DNA from: Aeromicrobium stalagmiti
GTDB lineage: Bacteria; Actinomycetota; Actinomycetes; Propionibacteriales; Nocardioidaceae
DNA length: 64,000 nucleotides
Reading direction: 5' to 3'
NCBI RefSeq assembly: GCF_013283745.1
Contig: NZ_JABSTZ010000001.1
Span: 824,406 to 888,405 of the forward strand
Shown here: piece by piece, positions 27,242 through 41,048 of the stretch
Numbering within the stretch: position 1 is the stretch's first letter
Layout of the letters: every line of letters begins with the position of its first letter
Notes under the pieces: model-generated
What the model was told of the DNA's origin: nothing
The model's input: the letters and a program-made list of their open reading frames with translations, nothing else
Databases searched by the model: none
Translations under genes and position numbers: made by a program

Positions 27242-27727
27242 CTACTCCCCAGCCTCGTCGGCGCCGGCGCCGTGCACCACGACGTACCGATGAGGCTCTG
27301 CACCGTCCGACGAGCTGGCCAGGCCGGCAGCGGCGACGGCGTCGTGCACGACCTTGCGCTCGAACGGGTTCATCGGGTCGAGTGAGACCGAAGCCTCACC
27401 GGCCTGCACCTTGGCGATCGCCTCACCGGCGATGCCCACGAGCTCGGCCTTGCGCGCCGCGCGGTAGCCCGCGACGTCGAGCATGAGGCGGCTACGCTCA
27501 CCCGTCTCGCGGTAGACCGCCAGACGCGTCAGCTCCTGCAGTGCGTCGAGCACCTCGCCGTCGCGCCCCACGAGGTGGTCGAGGTTGCCACCGACGACGG
27601 CCACTGCGGCGCGGTCGCCGTCGACGTCCATGTCGATGTCGCCGTCGAGGTCGGCGATGTCGAGCAGCCCTTCCAGGAAGTCAGCGGCGATGTCGCCCTC
27701 GTTCTCGAGCTTCGATGCGTCACTCAT
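27242..27727 (-). CDS. jag: Jag/KhpB family RNA-binding protein (KH-R3H)
   Basis: 161 residues. A KH-like region (AVVGGNLDHLVGRDGEVLDA) and a C-terminal R3H region (DPMNPFERKVVHDAVA) are present. An N-terminal acidic stretch precedes them. The family binds RNA and is linked to cell division and envelope in Gram-positives. Its ATG overlaps the yidC stop, and it is placed in the conserved rpmH-rnpA-yidD-yidC-jag-rsmG order. Confidence 0.92.
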   Translation of the reverse strand: MSDASKLENEGDIAADFLEGLLDIADLDGDIDMDVDGDRAAVAVVGGNLDHLVGRDGEVLDALQELTRLAVYRETGERSRLMLDVAGYRAARKAELVGIAGEAIAKVQAGEASVSLDPMNPFERKVVHDAVAAAGLASSSDGAEPHRYVVVHGAGADEAGE

Positions 27728-28791
27728 GAGTTCCCATCCTTCGGGGGGTTCGCGGTCTTCTCAGGGTTCTTGGCGGTGATGTCCGGCTTCTTCTTCGGCT
27801 GCTGCGGCGAGGTCTTCTGTCCACCGCGCTGCTTGGGAGCCGGCTTGGCCGGGACGGCCTTCTTGCGCTGCGCCCGCGGCTGGTTCTTGGGCTGGGCGCG
27901 GGGAGCGGGCTTGGGCTGCTCCACCTCGACGGCCTTCAGTGGATCCTCCGTGACGGTCTTGCCGTGCTTCTTGTCGCGATCCTGCTTGGCCTTGAACGCC
28001 GGTGTGCCGGGTGCAGGGTTGTTGCGGATGACGTAGAACTGCTGACCCATGGTCCAGAAGTTCGACGTGGTCCAGTAGAAGAGCACACCGAGCGGGAACG
28101 CCACGCCGCCCACGGCGAACACCACCGGGAGGATGTAGAGCAGCATCTTCTGCTGCTGCGCGTACTGACCCGTCATGGCGTCGGCCGGCATGTTCTTGCT
28201 CATCAGCTGGCGCTGCGTCGTGAACTGCGTGATGCACATGATCACGACGAGCGACATCGTGATGATCTTGGTCTCGATGTCGCTGCTGCTGACGAACGTG
28301 TCGGCGATCCGCGCGCCCAGGAGCACGGCGTTCTTGAGCGACTCGGCATCACCACCGTCGAGGAAGCCGCGTGCGCCCTCGGCACCGTTCTTGGCGGCCT
28401 GGTCGATCACGCGGAACAGCGCGAAGAAGATCGGCATCTGCAGGATCAGCGGGAGGCACGAGGCGAACGGGTTGGTGCCCGTCTCCTTCCAGAGCTTCAT
28501 CTGCTCCTGGGTCAGGCGCTCACGGTCGTGCTTGTACTTCTGCTGCAGCGCCTTGATCTGCGGCTGGAGCAGCTGCATGTTGCGGCTCGACTTGATCTGC
28601 TTGACGAACAGCGGGATCAGCAGCGTACGGATCGTCACGGTCAGGCCGACGATGGACAGACCCCACGTCCAGCCCGAGTCCTCGGGCAGCACGGTCGCGA
28701 AGATGCGGTGCCAGACCAGCAGGATGCCTGAGACGGCGTAGTACAGCGGCGTCATGATGGCGCCGCCGATGTCGCCTAGGAAGCCGAACAT
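27724..28791 (-). CDS. yidC: Membrane protein insertase YidC
   Basis: 355 residues. It has the five-helix YidC/Oxa1 core: SWTWGLSIVGLTVTIRTLLI-like N-terminal helix with the pore arginine, the cytoplasmic hairpin KALQQKYKHDRERL, and ASCLPLILQMPIFFALFRVI. The C-terminal tail is Lys/Pro/Gln rich and probably contacts the ribosome. It inserts membrane proteins with or without SecYEG. AGGAGA lies 3 nt upstream of ATG, and its start overlaps the end of yidD. Confidence 0.95.
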   Translation of the reverse strand: MFGFLGDIGGAIMTPLYYAVSGILLVWHRIFATVLPEDSGWTWGLSIVGLTVTIRTLLIPLFVKQIKSSRNMQLLQPQIKALQQKYKHDRERLTQEQMKLWKETGTNPFASCLPLILQMPIFFALFRVIDQAAKNGAEGARGFLDGGDAESLKNAVLLGARIADTFVSSSDIETKIITMSLVVIMCITQFTTQRQLMSKNMPADAMTGQYAQQQKMLLYILPVVFAVGGVAFPLGVLFYWTTSNFWTMGQQFYVIRNNPAPGTPAFKAKQDRDKKHGKTVTEDPLKAVEVEQPKPAPRAQPKNQPRAQRKKAVPAKPAPKQRGGQKTSPQQPKKKPDITAKNPEKTANPPKDGNS

Positions 28792-29033
28792 TGTTCTCCT
28801 CTGTGCTTATCACGTGTCGGTGACTGCGGAACCGGGTCGTAGCCGCCCGCGCTCCAAGGGTGGCATCGCAGCACGCGACGACCAGCGAGCCAGGTCCCGC
28901 GCAGCGCACCATGAGTCTCCACGGCCTGCAAAGCGTAGGCCGAACAGGTCGGGTGGTAGCGGCACACCTGGCCGTACAACGGGCTGATGGCGAAGCGATA
29001 CGCCTTCAGCAACCAGATCAGGACGGTCTTCAC
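28776..29033 (-). CDS. yidD: Membrane protein insertion efficiency factor YidD
   Basis: 85 residues. The diagnostic core is YRFAISPLYGQVCRYHPTCS, then YALQAVETHGALRGTWLAGR and RCHPWSAGGYDPVP. It is a small membrane-associated helper of YidC-dependent insertion. It overlaps rnpA at its start by 4 bp and yidC at its end by 16 bp. Confidence 0.95.
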   Translation of the reverse strand: MKTVLIWLLKAYRFAISPLYGQVCRYHPTCSAYALQAVETHGALRGTWLAGRRVLRCHPWSAGGYDPVPQSPTRDKHRGEQCSAS

Positions 29034-29380
29034 CGCACACCCGCGCGGGCCAGGGCTGCGTCGAGGTGGGCGGCCAGCGTCGCCGAGTCAGCCCCGTGGG
29101 ACGCAGGAAGCGCCCTGACCACGACGCGTGAACCGTCGGGCAGGGCGCTCAGCCGATCGCGCATCAGGTGTCGCAGCTGCCGCTTCACGCGGTTGCGCTC
29201 CACCGCCCCGCCGACCGCCTTGCTCACGACGAAACCGACGGACGTGTGCCCGCCGGTTCCCGGAACGCGTGATCTGAGCAGGACGTGGGTGACGACCGTG
29301 GGCTGTGCACCTTTGGCACCACGACGAATCGTGTGCCGGAAATCCTGCCCGCTGCGCATGCGTTGACTGCGCGCGAGCAA
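29030..29380 (-). CDS. rnpA: Ribonuclease P protein component
   Basis: 116 residues. The conserved RNR segment appears as VERNRVKRQLRHLMRDRL, and the N-terminal LARSQRMRSGQDFRHTIRRG aligns with RnpA openings. It assists the catalytic RNase P RNA in maturing tRNA 5' ends. TTG at 29380 is chosen from this alignment; it lies 4 nt after the rpmH stop, so translation is probably coupled. ATG at 29359 is a weaker alternative. Confidence 0.95.
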   Translation of the reverse strand: MLARSQRMRSGQDFRHTIRRGAKGAQPTVVTHVLLRSRVPGTGGHTSVGFVVSKAVGGAVERNRVKRQLRHLMRDRLSALPDGSRVVVRALPASHGADSATLAAHLDAALARAGVR

Positions 29381-29384
29381 CGGA

Positions 29385-29522
29385 TCAGGCTGACAGCTTG
29401 GCGCGACCCTTGCGGCGGCGGTCCGCGAGGATCGCGCGGCCGGCGCGGGTGCGCATGCGGAGGCGGAAGCCGTGCTTCTTGGCGCGACGACGGTTGTTCG
29501 GCTGAAAAGTACGCTTGCTCAC
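29385..29522 (-). CDS. rpmH: 50S ribosomal protein L34
   Basis: 45 residues, [20 protein letters not shown] continuing to GRAKLSA, a near-universal L34. GTG at 29522 has AAGGA about 8 nt upstream; longer frames upstream are not L34-like. It heads the minus-strand cluster running toward parB, directly left of the origin. Confidence 0.97.
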   Translation of the reverse strand: MSKRTFQPNNRRRAKKHGFRLRMRTRAGRAILADRRRKGRAKLSA

Positions 29523-29897
29523 GATGCTGTCCTTAAGTGACGAAGTCTCACGGTTCTCGGATCGGCCGGTCGACGGCCACCGCTCGCCCACGAGCACGAA
29601 GACTCGTGTCATGGGCACGCGGCAGAAGTCGTTCTGGGACGACTAGGCAACGGTACGGGGGTGCCACACGGCGGTCAAACTGACCCTCCTACGCCTCCAC
29701 GGACCTGAGGTCCAGACGACACGCCGCAGCAGTGGTCGCGGGCTGGGGAATTTCGCTTGTATGCCTCTCGCAACGCTGCTAGCGTCACCGCGGTATTGAC
29801 TTTTCCACAAGGCTGCCTCAACTCTCGAGTTCGCATTCACACCATGTGGAAAACGCTGTGAACAATTGAGATGCAGGGACGTGTCGGGAGGCATTGG
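29523..29897. promoter_or_regulatory. rpmH-dnaA intergenic region with DnaA-box-like sites
   Basis: This 375-bp divergent gap must hold both promoters. On the dnaA side, TTTTCCACA (29801-29809) and inverted TGTGGAAAA (29845-29853) each differ by one base from TTRTCCACA, and TGTGAACAA (29857-29865) is one mismatch from TGTGGACAA. TTGACT (29796-29801) is a possible -35 touching the first box, so DnaA may autoregulate. The rpmH side holds an imperfect hairpin around 29609-29631. Confidence 0.65.
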
Positions 29898-31376
29898 ATG
29901 AGTGACGGCCTGGAAGCCAGCCCAGAGGAACACCTCGCGGAGATCTGGCAGCGGGCGGTCGACACCCTCTCGCCCGGCGCGAAGGTCTGGGTCTACTCGG
30001 CCAAGCCGCTGACGCTGCACAACAACATCTTGATCGTGGCGGTGCAGGACGACCTCACCCGAGCGCAGCTGGAGTCGCGCGTGCGGCCTGCGCTCGAGCA
30101 CGCGATCAGCATGGCGCTGCAGCAGGAGACCCGGCTGGTCGTCACGATCGAGCCCGGCCTCGCCGACGCGATGTTGAGTCAACAAGACGACATGTCGACA
30201 AAGGGACCTGTGTCGTACGGGCAGGACACCTACAGCCAGGACAGCGATCTCGACGACGACGAGGACGACGACCGCGACGAGTTCGTGCCGAGCTGGGCCG
30301 AGCGCAAGACCAGCCCGCCCCGCATCGGCACCGTCGCCGAGGCGCGGCTCAACCCGCGCTACCTGTTCGAGAACTTCGTCATCGGCTCCTCCAACCGCTT
30401 CGCGCACGCCGCTGCCGTCGCCGTCGCCGAGGCGCCGGGCAAGGCCTACAACCCGTTGGTCATCCACGGCGAGTCGGGACTGGGCAAGACCCACCTGCTC
30501 CACGCCATCGGCCACTACGTCCTCAACCTCTATCCCTCCTCGCGCGTCCGCTACGTCAACAGCGAGGAGTTCACCAACGACGTCATCAACGCGATCCGTG
30601 AGAACCGGACTGCGGCGTTGAAGCGCAAGTACCGCGAGATCGACGTCCTCCTGGTCGACGACATCCAGTTCTTGGAGGGCAAGGAGTCGACGCAGACGGA
30701 GTTCTTCCACACGTTCAACGCGCTGCACAACGAGAACAAGCAGATCGTGATGACGTCGGACCGTCCCCCCAAGAACCTCACGACGCTCGAGGACCGGCTG
30801 CGCAACCGCTTCGAGTGGGGCCTGACGACCGACGTCCAGCCGCCTGACCTCGAGACCCGCATCGCGATCCTGCGCAAGAAGGCGGCCAACGAGAAGCTCA
30901 CCGCTCCGGCCGACGTGCTCGAGTTCATCGCGAGCAAGGTGCAGACCAACATCCGTGAGCTCGAGGGTGCGCTGATCCGCGCCACTGCGTTCGCCAACCT
31001 CAACGGCACGACGGTCGACCTGCAGCTGGCGCAGATCGTGCTCAAGGACCTCATCGCCGAGGGCGAGGAGCCCGATATCACGGCCGGCATGATCATGGCG
31101 CAGACCGCGGCCTACTCCGAGTTCTCGATCGACGACCTGTGCAGCACCAACCGCAGCCGCAACCTGGTCCTCGCCCGCCAGATCGCGATGTACCTGTGCC
31201 GCGAGCTCACCGACATGTCGCTGCCCAAGATCGGCCAGGAGTTCGGCAACCGCGACCACACCACGGTGATGCACGCCGACCGCAAGATCCGCAAGCTCAT
31301 GGCCGAGAAGCACGCCGTCTACAACCAGGTCACCGAGCTGACCGCTCGCATCAAGCAGCAGGCACGTCAGTCATGA
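29898..31376 (+). CDS. dnaA: Chromosomal replication initiator DnaA
   Basis: 492 residues. Domain I ([20 protein letters not shown]) is followed by an acidic linker ([12 protein letters not shown]). The AAA+ domain has Walker [10 protein letters not shown] (about residue 191) and Walker [13 protein letters not shown]. Domain IV carries the DNA-binding signature [15 protein letters not shown] (about residue 450). It melts oriC in the ATP form. ATG at 29898 has GGGAGG 6 nt upstream; the upstream ATG at 29871 lacks this and was rejected. Confidence 0.98.
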   Translation: MSDGLEASPEEHLAEIWQRAVDTLSPGAKVWVYSAKPLTLHNNILIVAVQDDLTRAQLESRVRPALEHAISMALQQETRLVVTIEPGLADAMLSQQDDMSTKGPVSYGQDTYSQDSDLDDDEDDDRDEFVPSWAERKTSPPRIGTVAEARLNPRYLFENFVIGSSNRFAHAAAVAVAEAPGKAYNPLVIHGESGLGKTHLLHAIGHYVLNLYPSSRVRYVNSEEFTNDVINAIRENRTAALKRKYREIDVLLVDDIQFLEGKESTQTEFFHTFNALHNENKQIVMTSDRPPKNLTTLEDRLRNRFEWGLTTDVQPPDLETRIAILRKKAANEKLTAPADVLEFIASKVQTNIRELEGALIRATAFANLNGTTVDLQLAQIVLKDLIAEGEEPDITAGMIMAQTAAYSEFSIDDLCSTNRSRNLVLARQIAMYLCRELTDMSLPKIGQEFGNRDHTTVMHADRKIRKLMAEKHAVYNQVTELTARIKQQARQS

Positions 31377-31761
31377 CCCGTGGATGGCCACATCAGGCCA
31401 TTCACACCTGGGGACGACACTGTGGGAAACCACACCCGTCACGTGGACATCGGCCGCCACGGTGTGAACACGATGTGAACGGGCAGAGCCGGTCCACAAG
31501 AACGTGTAGTTTCACCGGCCCGCGCCGCACAGCTTGTCCACCGACACTTTCACCGGCGGCAGAGCACGAACCGCGGTTGTCCACCGAATCCACAGACGCT
31601 ACTACGACTACTACTCTTCTATACTTCGAAAACTCCAGCGGAAGTCACATCCGTCCCTGTGTGTGGACGACGAGATACGAGCTTCCCCTGGCTACCTCAC
31701 GCCACTCCTGCCGTGGCAGGATTCATCACGACGGCTCCCGTCCTCGGAAAGGCACCAACAC
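31377..31761. other. oriC: Origin of replication oriC
   Basis: The 385-bp dnaA-dnaN gap carries DnaA boxes: TTGTCCACC at 31534-31542 and 31577-31585, TCGTCCACA on the reverse strand at 31662-31670 (each 8/9 to TTGTCCACA), with weaker CGGTCCACA (31490-31498), GAATCCACA (31586-31594) and reverse ATGTCCACG (31442-31450). A low-GC stretch follows at 31599-31634. Gene context and box clustering make the origin call secure; box-by-box affinity is not known. Confidence 0.92.
31599..31634 (+). other. DnaA-trio track and candidate unwinding element in oriC
   Basis: CTACTACGACTACTACT (31599-31615) reads as repeated 3'-GAT-5' trios on the complement with one GCT interruption. It follows two adjacent DnaA boxes (31577-31594) and the short GC spacer GACG, the order known for the Bacillus basal unwinding system. 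CTTCTATACTTCGAAAACT after it is the most AT-rich part of the region. Confidence 0.7.
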
Positions 31762-32904
31762 GTGAAGTTCCGCATCGAGCGCGACACCCTCACCGACGCT
31801 GTCGCGTGGACCGCGCGAAGCCTGCCCAACCGTCCAAGCGTCCCGGTCCTCGCCGGACTCCTGATCGAGACGGCGGCCGACGGACTCACCCTCTCCGGCT
31901 TCGACTACGAGACCTCCACCCGCGCGACGCTGCCCGCAGAGGTCAGCGCCGACGGACGAGCACTCGTCTCGGGCCGTCTGCTCGCCGAGATCGTCAAGTC
32001 CCTGCCGGCCAAGCCGGTCGATGTGTCGCTCGAGGGCACCAAGGTGCAGGTCGTGTGCGGCAGCGCCCGCTTCAGCCTGCAGACCATGCCGGTCGAGGAG
32101 TACCCGCAGCTGCCGGAAATGCCGACCGCGTCCGGAACGGTCAAGTCCGAGGACTTCTCCACCGCCGTCGCCCAGGCCAGCGCCGCCGCGGGCCGCGACG
32201 AGATGCTGCCGCTGCTGACCGGCGTCCGCCTCGAGCTCGAGGGATCGACGATCTCGCTCATGGCGACCGACCGCTTCCGGGCGAGCCTGCGCGACCTGCA
32301 GTGGTACCCCGAGGCGAGCGACCTCTCGGCCAACGCCCTCGTGCCGGCGCGTGTGCTCAACGAGACTGCCCGGTCGCTCACCGGAGGCGGCGACGTCACG
32401 ATCGCGGTGTCGTCCGGCGAGTCGGGCGACGGGCTCATCGGCTTCGAGGGCGTCGTCGGCAACGGCACCCGTCGCACCACCACGCGTCTGCTCGAGGGCG
32501 ACTTCCCGCGGGTCCGCCAGCTGTTCCAGGCGGCAGCCGAGACCGTCGCCTACGTCGAGACCCAGGCCTTCGTCGACTCGGTCAAGCGCGTGGCCCTGGT
32601 CGCCGAGCGCAACACCCCGGTCCGTCTGACGTTCTCCGAGGGGCAGCTGCTGCTCGAGGCGGGCAGCGGCGACGAGGCCCAGGCCTCGGAGTCGATCGAG
32701 GCGACGATCAACGGCGCCGACATCTCGATCGGCTTCAACCCCACCTACCTTCTCGAGGGACTCGCGGTCATGTCCGACCCGGTCGTGCACCTGTCCTTCA
32801 CCCAACACACCAAGCCTGCGGCGATCTCGGGTGTCCAGGAGATCGGGGCCGACCCAGACGTCGCGTTCCGCTACCTGATCATGCCGGTCCGCCTGCAGAG
32901 CTGA
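31762..32904 (+). CDS. dnaN: DNA polymerase III beta sliding clamp
   Basis: 380 residues in three clamp domains. It opens KFRIERDTLTDAVAWTARSL and ends with the conserved YLIMPVRLQ. MATDRFRASLRDLQW is a typical inter-domain segment. It tethers the polymerase to DNA. GTG at 31762 is chosen by alignment, with GGAAAGG 9 nt upstream. In-frame upstream codons run through oriC and are not conserved. Confidence 0.97.
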   Translation: MKFRIERDTLTDAVAWTARSLPNRPSVPVLAGLLIETAADGLTLSGFDYETSTRATLPAEVSADGRALVSGRLLAEIVKSLPAKPVDVSLEGTKVQVVCGSARFSLQTMPVEEYPQLPEMPTASGTVKSEDFSTAVAQASAAAGRDEMLPLLTGVRLELEGSTISLMATDRFRASLRDLQWYPEASDLSANALVPARVLNETARSLTGGGDVTIAVSSGESGDGLIGFEGVVGNGTRRTTTRLLEGDFPRVRQLFQAAAETVAYVETQAFVDSVKRVALVAERNTPVRLTFSEGQLLLEAGSGDEAQASESIEATINGADISIGFNPTYLLEGLAVMSDPVVHLSFTQHTKPAAISGVQEIGADPDVAFRYLIMPVRLQS

Positions 32905-32926
32905 CATCGATCGCAGGGAGCGCTCC

Positions 32927-33832
32927 ATGGACATCGGACTCGTCGGACTGGGCAAGATGGGCGGCAACATGCGCACGCGCATGCGCAACGGCGGGGTGAC
33001 CGTCGTCGGCTACGACCGCAACCCCGACGTCTCCGACGTCGGATCGCTCGCCGAGCTCGTCGACCAGCTGCCCTCGCCCAAGGTCGTGTGGGTCATGGTC
33101 CCGGCCGGTGACATCACCCGGTCGACGGTCGAGGAGCTCATCGACCTGCTCGACGCGGGCGACGTCATCGTCGACGGCGGCAACTCCCGCTGGACCGACG
33201 ACGAGAAGCACGCGGCCCTCGCGGCCGAGAAGAGCATCGGCTACATCGACTGCGGCGTGAGCGGCGGCGTCTGGGGACTCGAGAACGGCTACGCGCTCAT
33301 GGCCGGCGGCAGCGCAGACGACATCGCGAAGGTGCAGCCGGCGTTCGACGCCCTGCGCCCCGAGGGCGAGTCGGGCTTCGTCCACGCGGGCCGCGTCGGC
33401 GCCGGACACTTCTCCAAGATGGTCCACAACGGCATCGAGTACGCGATGATGCAGGCCTACGCCGAGGGCTACGAGCTGCTCGAGAAGGTCGACATGGTCG
33501 ACAACGTCACGGCCGTCTTCGACTCGTGGCGCGAGGGCACCGTCGTCCGCTCGTGGCTGCTCGACCTGCTGGTCAAGGCGCTCGAGGAGGATCCCGGCCT
33601 GTCCAAGATCCGCGGCTACGCCGAGGACTCCGGCGAGGGACGCTGGACCGTCGAGGCCGCGATCGACAACGCCGTGCCGATGCACACCATCGCCGCCTCG
33701 CTGTTCGCCCGCTTCACCTCGCGCCAGGACGAGTCGCCGGCCATGCAGGCCGTCGCCGCGATGCGCAACCAGTTCGGCGGCCACGCGGTGCAGGCTGCGG
33801 CCGAGGCGGGTCACGACCCCCGGGACGCCTGA
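32927..33832 (+). CDS. gnd: 6-phosphogluconate dehydrogenase, decarboxylating (short YqeC/GndA type)
   Basis: 301 residues, the short form. The NAD(P)-binding [12 protein letters not shown] opens the protein, [10 protein letters not shown] and [18 protein letters not shown] follow, and the catalytic [18 protein letters not shown] contains the active-site lysine. It oxidises 6-phosphogluconate to ribulose 5-phosphate. AGGGAG precedes ATG. Its place between dnaN and recF is common in Streptomyces and relatives but not in mycobacteria. Confidence 0.95.
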   Translation: MDIGLVGLGKMGGNMRTRMRNGGVTVVGYDRNPDVSDVGSLAELVDQLPSPKVVWVMVPAGDITRSTVEELIDLLDAGDVIVDGGNSRWTDDEKHAALAAEKSIGYIDCGVSGGVWGLENGYALMAGGSADDIAKVQPAFDALRPEGESGFVHAGRVGAGHFSKMVHNGIEYAMMQAYAEGYELLEKVDMVDNVTAVFDSWREGTVVRSWLLDLLVKALEEDPGLSKIRGYAEDSGEGRWTVEAAIDNAVPMHTIAASLFARFTSRQDESPAMQAVAAMRNQFGGHAVQAAAEAGHDPRDA

Positions 33833-33852
33833 CCCTTGAAGGTGGCACGAAC

Positions 33853-34977
33853 GTGCACGTCAGCAAGCTGACCCTGCACGACTTCCGGTCGTACGCCGAC
33901 GTCGAGATCGTCCTCGAGCCCGGCGCGACCGCCTTCGTCGGCTCGAACGGCCAGGGCAAGACCAACCTGGTCGAGGCGATCGACTACCTCTCGCGACTCG
34001 ACTCGCACCGGGTGTCGGGTGACGCGCCGCTGGTGCGGGCCGGCGCCGAGCAGGCGATCGTGCGCGCCGACGTCGTCAAGGGGGGTCGTACCGCGCTGCT
34101 CGAGCTGGAGATCACCCCGGGCAAGGCGAATCGGGCTCGCATCAACCGGGGCGCGCTGCCACGCACCCGCGATCTCGTCGGGGTGCTGCGCACCGTGATG
34201 TTCTCGCCCGAGGACCTCGCGCTGGTCAAGGGCGATCCGTCAGACCGCCGACGCTTCCTCGACTCGCTGCTGGTGCTGCGGACACCGCGCCTCGGTGGCG
34301 TGAAGGCCGACTACGACCGGGTGCTCAAGCAGCGCAACACGCTGCTGAAGTCGGCGCGCGGTCGCCGCAACGTCGAGATCGCGACCCTCGACATCTGGGA
34401 CGAGAACCTTGCCCGCACGGGCGCGGAGCTGGTGGCGGCCCGGCTGCTGCTGCTCGACGCCCTGGCTCCCCACCTCACGGACGCCTACCGGCGGGTCGCC
34501 GCCGAATCGGCGCCGGACCGGCGCGACGTCACCGCGCTCTACCGACCGTCGCTCGAGCTCGACCCCGACCTGCGTGACCAGCAGGCGATCGAGCAGCACC
34601 TGCTCGAGGAGATCGCCCGCCGCCGGGGGGATGAGATCGACCGCGGCATCAGCCTGGTCGGGCCCCACCGCGACGAGGTGGTCCTCACGATCGGCGAGCT
34701 GCCGGCGAAGGGATATGCCAGCCACGGCGAGTCGTGGTCCTACGCGCTGGCGCTCAAGCTGGCGTCGTTCGAGCTGTTGCGCGACGATGATGACGACCCC
34801 GTGCTGATCCTCGACGACGTCTTCGCCGAGCTCGACCAGGGTCGCCGGCAACAGCTCGCCGAGCTCGTCGGCGATGCTGAGCAGGTGCTCGTCACCGCCG
34901 CGGTCGCCGACGACGTGCCCGAGGCGCTGAAGGGTCACCGGTTCCGCGTGGCAGGAGGGGAGGTCACCCGTGGGTGA
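33853..34977 (+). CDS. recF: DNA replication/repair protein RecF
   Basis: 374 residues. It begins [18 protein letters not shown]. Walker A is [17 protein letters not shown], the signature region includes [20 protein letters not shown], and [16 protein letters not shown] gives Walker B and the D-loop. It helps load RecA at gaps. GTG at 33853 follows GAAGGTGG. The stop overlaps the dciA start by 8 bp. Confidence 0.96.
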   Translation: MHVSKLTLHDFRSYADVEIVLEPGATAFVGSNGQGKTNLVEAIDYLSRLDSHRVSGDAPLVRAGAEQAIVRADVVKGGRTALLELEITPGKANRARINRGALPRTRDLVGVLRTVMFSPEDLALVKGDPSDRRRFLDSLLVLRTPRLGGVKADYDRVLKQRNTLLKSARGRRNVEIATLDIWDENLARTGAELVAARLLLLDALAPHLTDAYRRVAAESAPDRRDVTALYRPSLELDPDLRDQQAIEQHLLEEIARRRGDEIDRGISLVGPHRDEVVLTIGELPAKGYASHGESWSYALALKLASFELLRDDDDDPVLILDDVFAELDQGRRQQLAELVGDAEQVLVTAAVADDVPEALKGHRFRVAGGEVTRG

Positions 34978-35452
34978 CGACGACGAGCTCGACCTCGCGC
35001 GGCAGATCGCCAACTCCTACCGGGGCAAGGGCACGCCCGGCGCTGTCGGCCCGCGCAAGCGAGCACGCCCGGTCAAGCCCGCGCGCGCCAAGAACGAGGA
35101 TCCGTCGACGATCGCCGACCTGCTCGGCGAGGTCGTCCGCAACCAGGGGTGGACCGAGAAGCTCGACGACCAGCGGATCTTCACCGACTGGGCGAGGATC
35201 GTCGGTCCCGAGGTCGCGCAGCACGCACAGATCGAGGGCTTCGAGGACGCCGTGGTCCACGTCCGTGCCAGCTCGACCGCGTGGGCGACGCAGCTGAAGC
35301 TGCTCGCTCCGCGTATCGTCGCCAAGCTCAACGAGGAGCTGGGTCAGGGATCGGTGCTGCGCATCGAGGCGCGCGGGCCGCAGGCTCCGTCGTGGAAGAA
35401 GGGGCCCCGCTCGATCCGCGGTGCCCGGGGGCCTCGCGACACCTACGGGTAG
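34970..35452 (+). CDS. dciA: DciA-type helicase loader (DUF721)
   Basis: 160 residues. The DUF721 core is [20 protein letters not shown], then [20 protein letters not shown], preceded by a basic, low-complexity N-terminus. DciA proteins interact with the replicative helicase DnaB and are essential in mycobacteria (Rv0004). GTG at 34970 has GGAGGGGAGG upstream. Position between recF and gyrB is the conserved one, although a PAP2 gene now separates it from gyrB. Confidence 0.92.
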   Translation: MGDDDELDLARQIANSYRGKGTPGAVGPRKRARPVKPARAKNEDPSTIADLLGEVVRNQGWTEKLDDQRIFTDWARIVGPEVAQHAQIEGFEDAVVHVRASSTAWATQLKLLAPRIVAKLNEELGQGSVLRIEARGPQAPSWKKGPRSIRGARGPRDTYG

Positions 35453-35455
35453 TCG

Positions 35456-36256
35456 TCACTCCGCGGGGGAGACGGCCGAGCAGGCGAGGACGAACAGCGC
35501 GGTCGCGGCGGTGACCCCGCCCAGGACCAGACCGGCCTGCAGGAAGCCGTCCCACCCCAGCACCGGGCGCACCCCGACGGCGACGAGGAAGGCCAGCGCA
35601 CCGGCACATCCGACGACGGCCCCGGCGAACGTTCCGGCGACCGACTGTCCGGGGCCGTGGATGAAGAGGGCCACGACCGCCGTCCAGACCAGGCTCACCG
35701 CGAGCGCGGCGACGACGTCGGACGGGCGGTGCCAGCCGGCGACCACGGTCGACGCGCCGGTGAGGGTCGTGGCGAACCCGCCCGCGGCGGCGAGGATCGG
35801 CCGGGTGACCCGGGGTGCCACCAGCAGCGCCGCGCCGACCGAGCTGGCGACGACCGTGGTGTGCCCGCTCGGCAGGCTGTTGAGCGTGCCGAGCCCCAGC
35901 CCGAGGTCGGGCCGTTCGAGCAGCGAGTGCTTGAGCAGCTGGGTGGTGATGTTGGCGCCACCGATCACGGCGACGGCCGCGAGAGCCAGGTGCGCCCGTC
36001 CTCGCAGGAAGGCGACGACGCCGCACCCCGCCACCACGATGACGATGGCACCGATCGACACGTAGCCGAGGACGCTGAGCACGGTGAGCTGGGTGTCGCG
36101 CCCGCCGACGACGGTCGTCATGGCCGACTGGTCCCAGTCCTGACCGCGGGTCGTGTGCAGCGCGACCTGCACCAGGACCGCCAGGGTGAGGGCACCGGCG
36201 AGTGCCGCGGCGACCGCGGAAGACGCGGTGTCACGAGCTGTCGTCAGGGTGGTCAT
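35456..36256 (-). CDS. PAP2-family membrane phosphatase
   Basis: About 266 residues with six or seven hydrophobic helices. The acid phosphatase motifs are KHSLLERP (KX6RP), PSGHT and GWHRPSD, in the right order. Family members dephosphorylate lipid or isoprenoid phosphates on the outer membrane face; the substrate is unknown. ATG at 36256 gives a normal N-terminal helix; a TTG at 36283 could add 9 residues. It is inserted on the opposite strand between dciA and gyrB, ending 3 bp from dciA. Confidence 0.88.
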   Translation of the reverse strand: MTTLTTARDTASSAVAAALAGALTLAVLVQVALHTTRGQDWDQSAMTTVVGGRDTQLTVLSVLGYVSIGAIVIVVAGCGVVAFLRGRAHLALAAVAVIGGANITTQLLKHSLLERPDLGLGLGTLNSLPSGHTTVVASSVGAALLVAPRVTRPILAAAGGFATTLTGASTVVAGWHRPSDVVAALAVSLVWTAVVALFIHGPGQSVAGTFAGAVVGCAGALAFLVAVGVRPVLGWDGFLQAGLVLGGVTAATALFVLACSAVSPAE

Positions 36257-36449
36257 CCCTCTACGATGCCCGACAGGTCCCAACCTGACGAGTCCCGGGC
36301 CGTCATCTGCCGCTGGGCGAATTCGCAGGGGTTTCGCCCTACAGGATCTTGGGACCGGGTCTGCGACGACGTGCAGACCGCCGTTCTGTGCCTCTCAAGG
36401 GCACCTGCGCCCCGCGACTCGCCGCCTCCCAACGGTGGGTAAGCCGTGA

Positions 36450-38465
<2,016 letters not shown>

Positions 38466-38474
38466 GGCTGATCC

Positions 38475-41044
<2,570 letters not shown>

Positions 41045-41048
<4 letters not shown>

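Noticed and set aside
29609..29631. Imperfect hairpin in the rpmH leader
   Set aside because: The short, bulged stem fits no known leader class and is listed only as part of the intergenic region.
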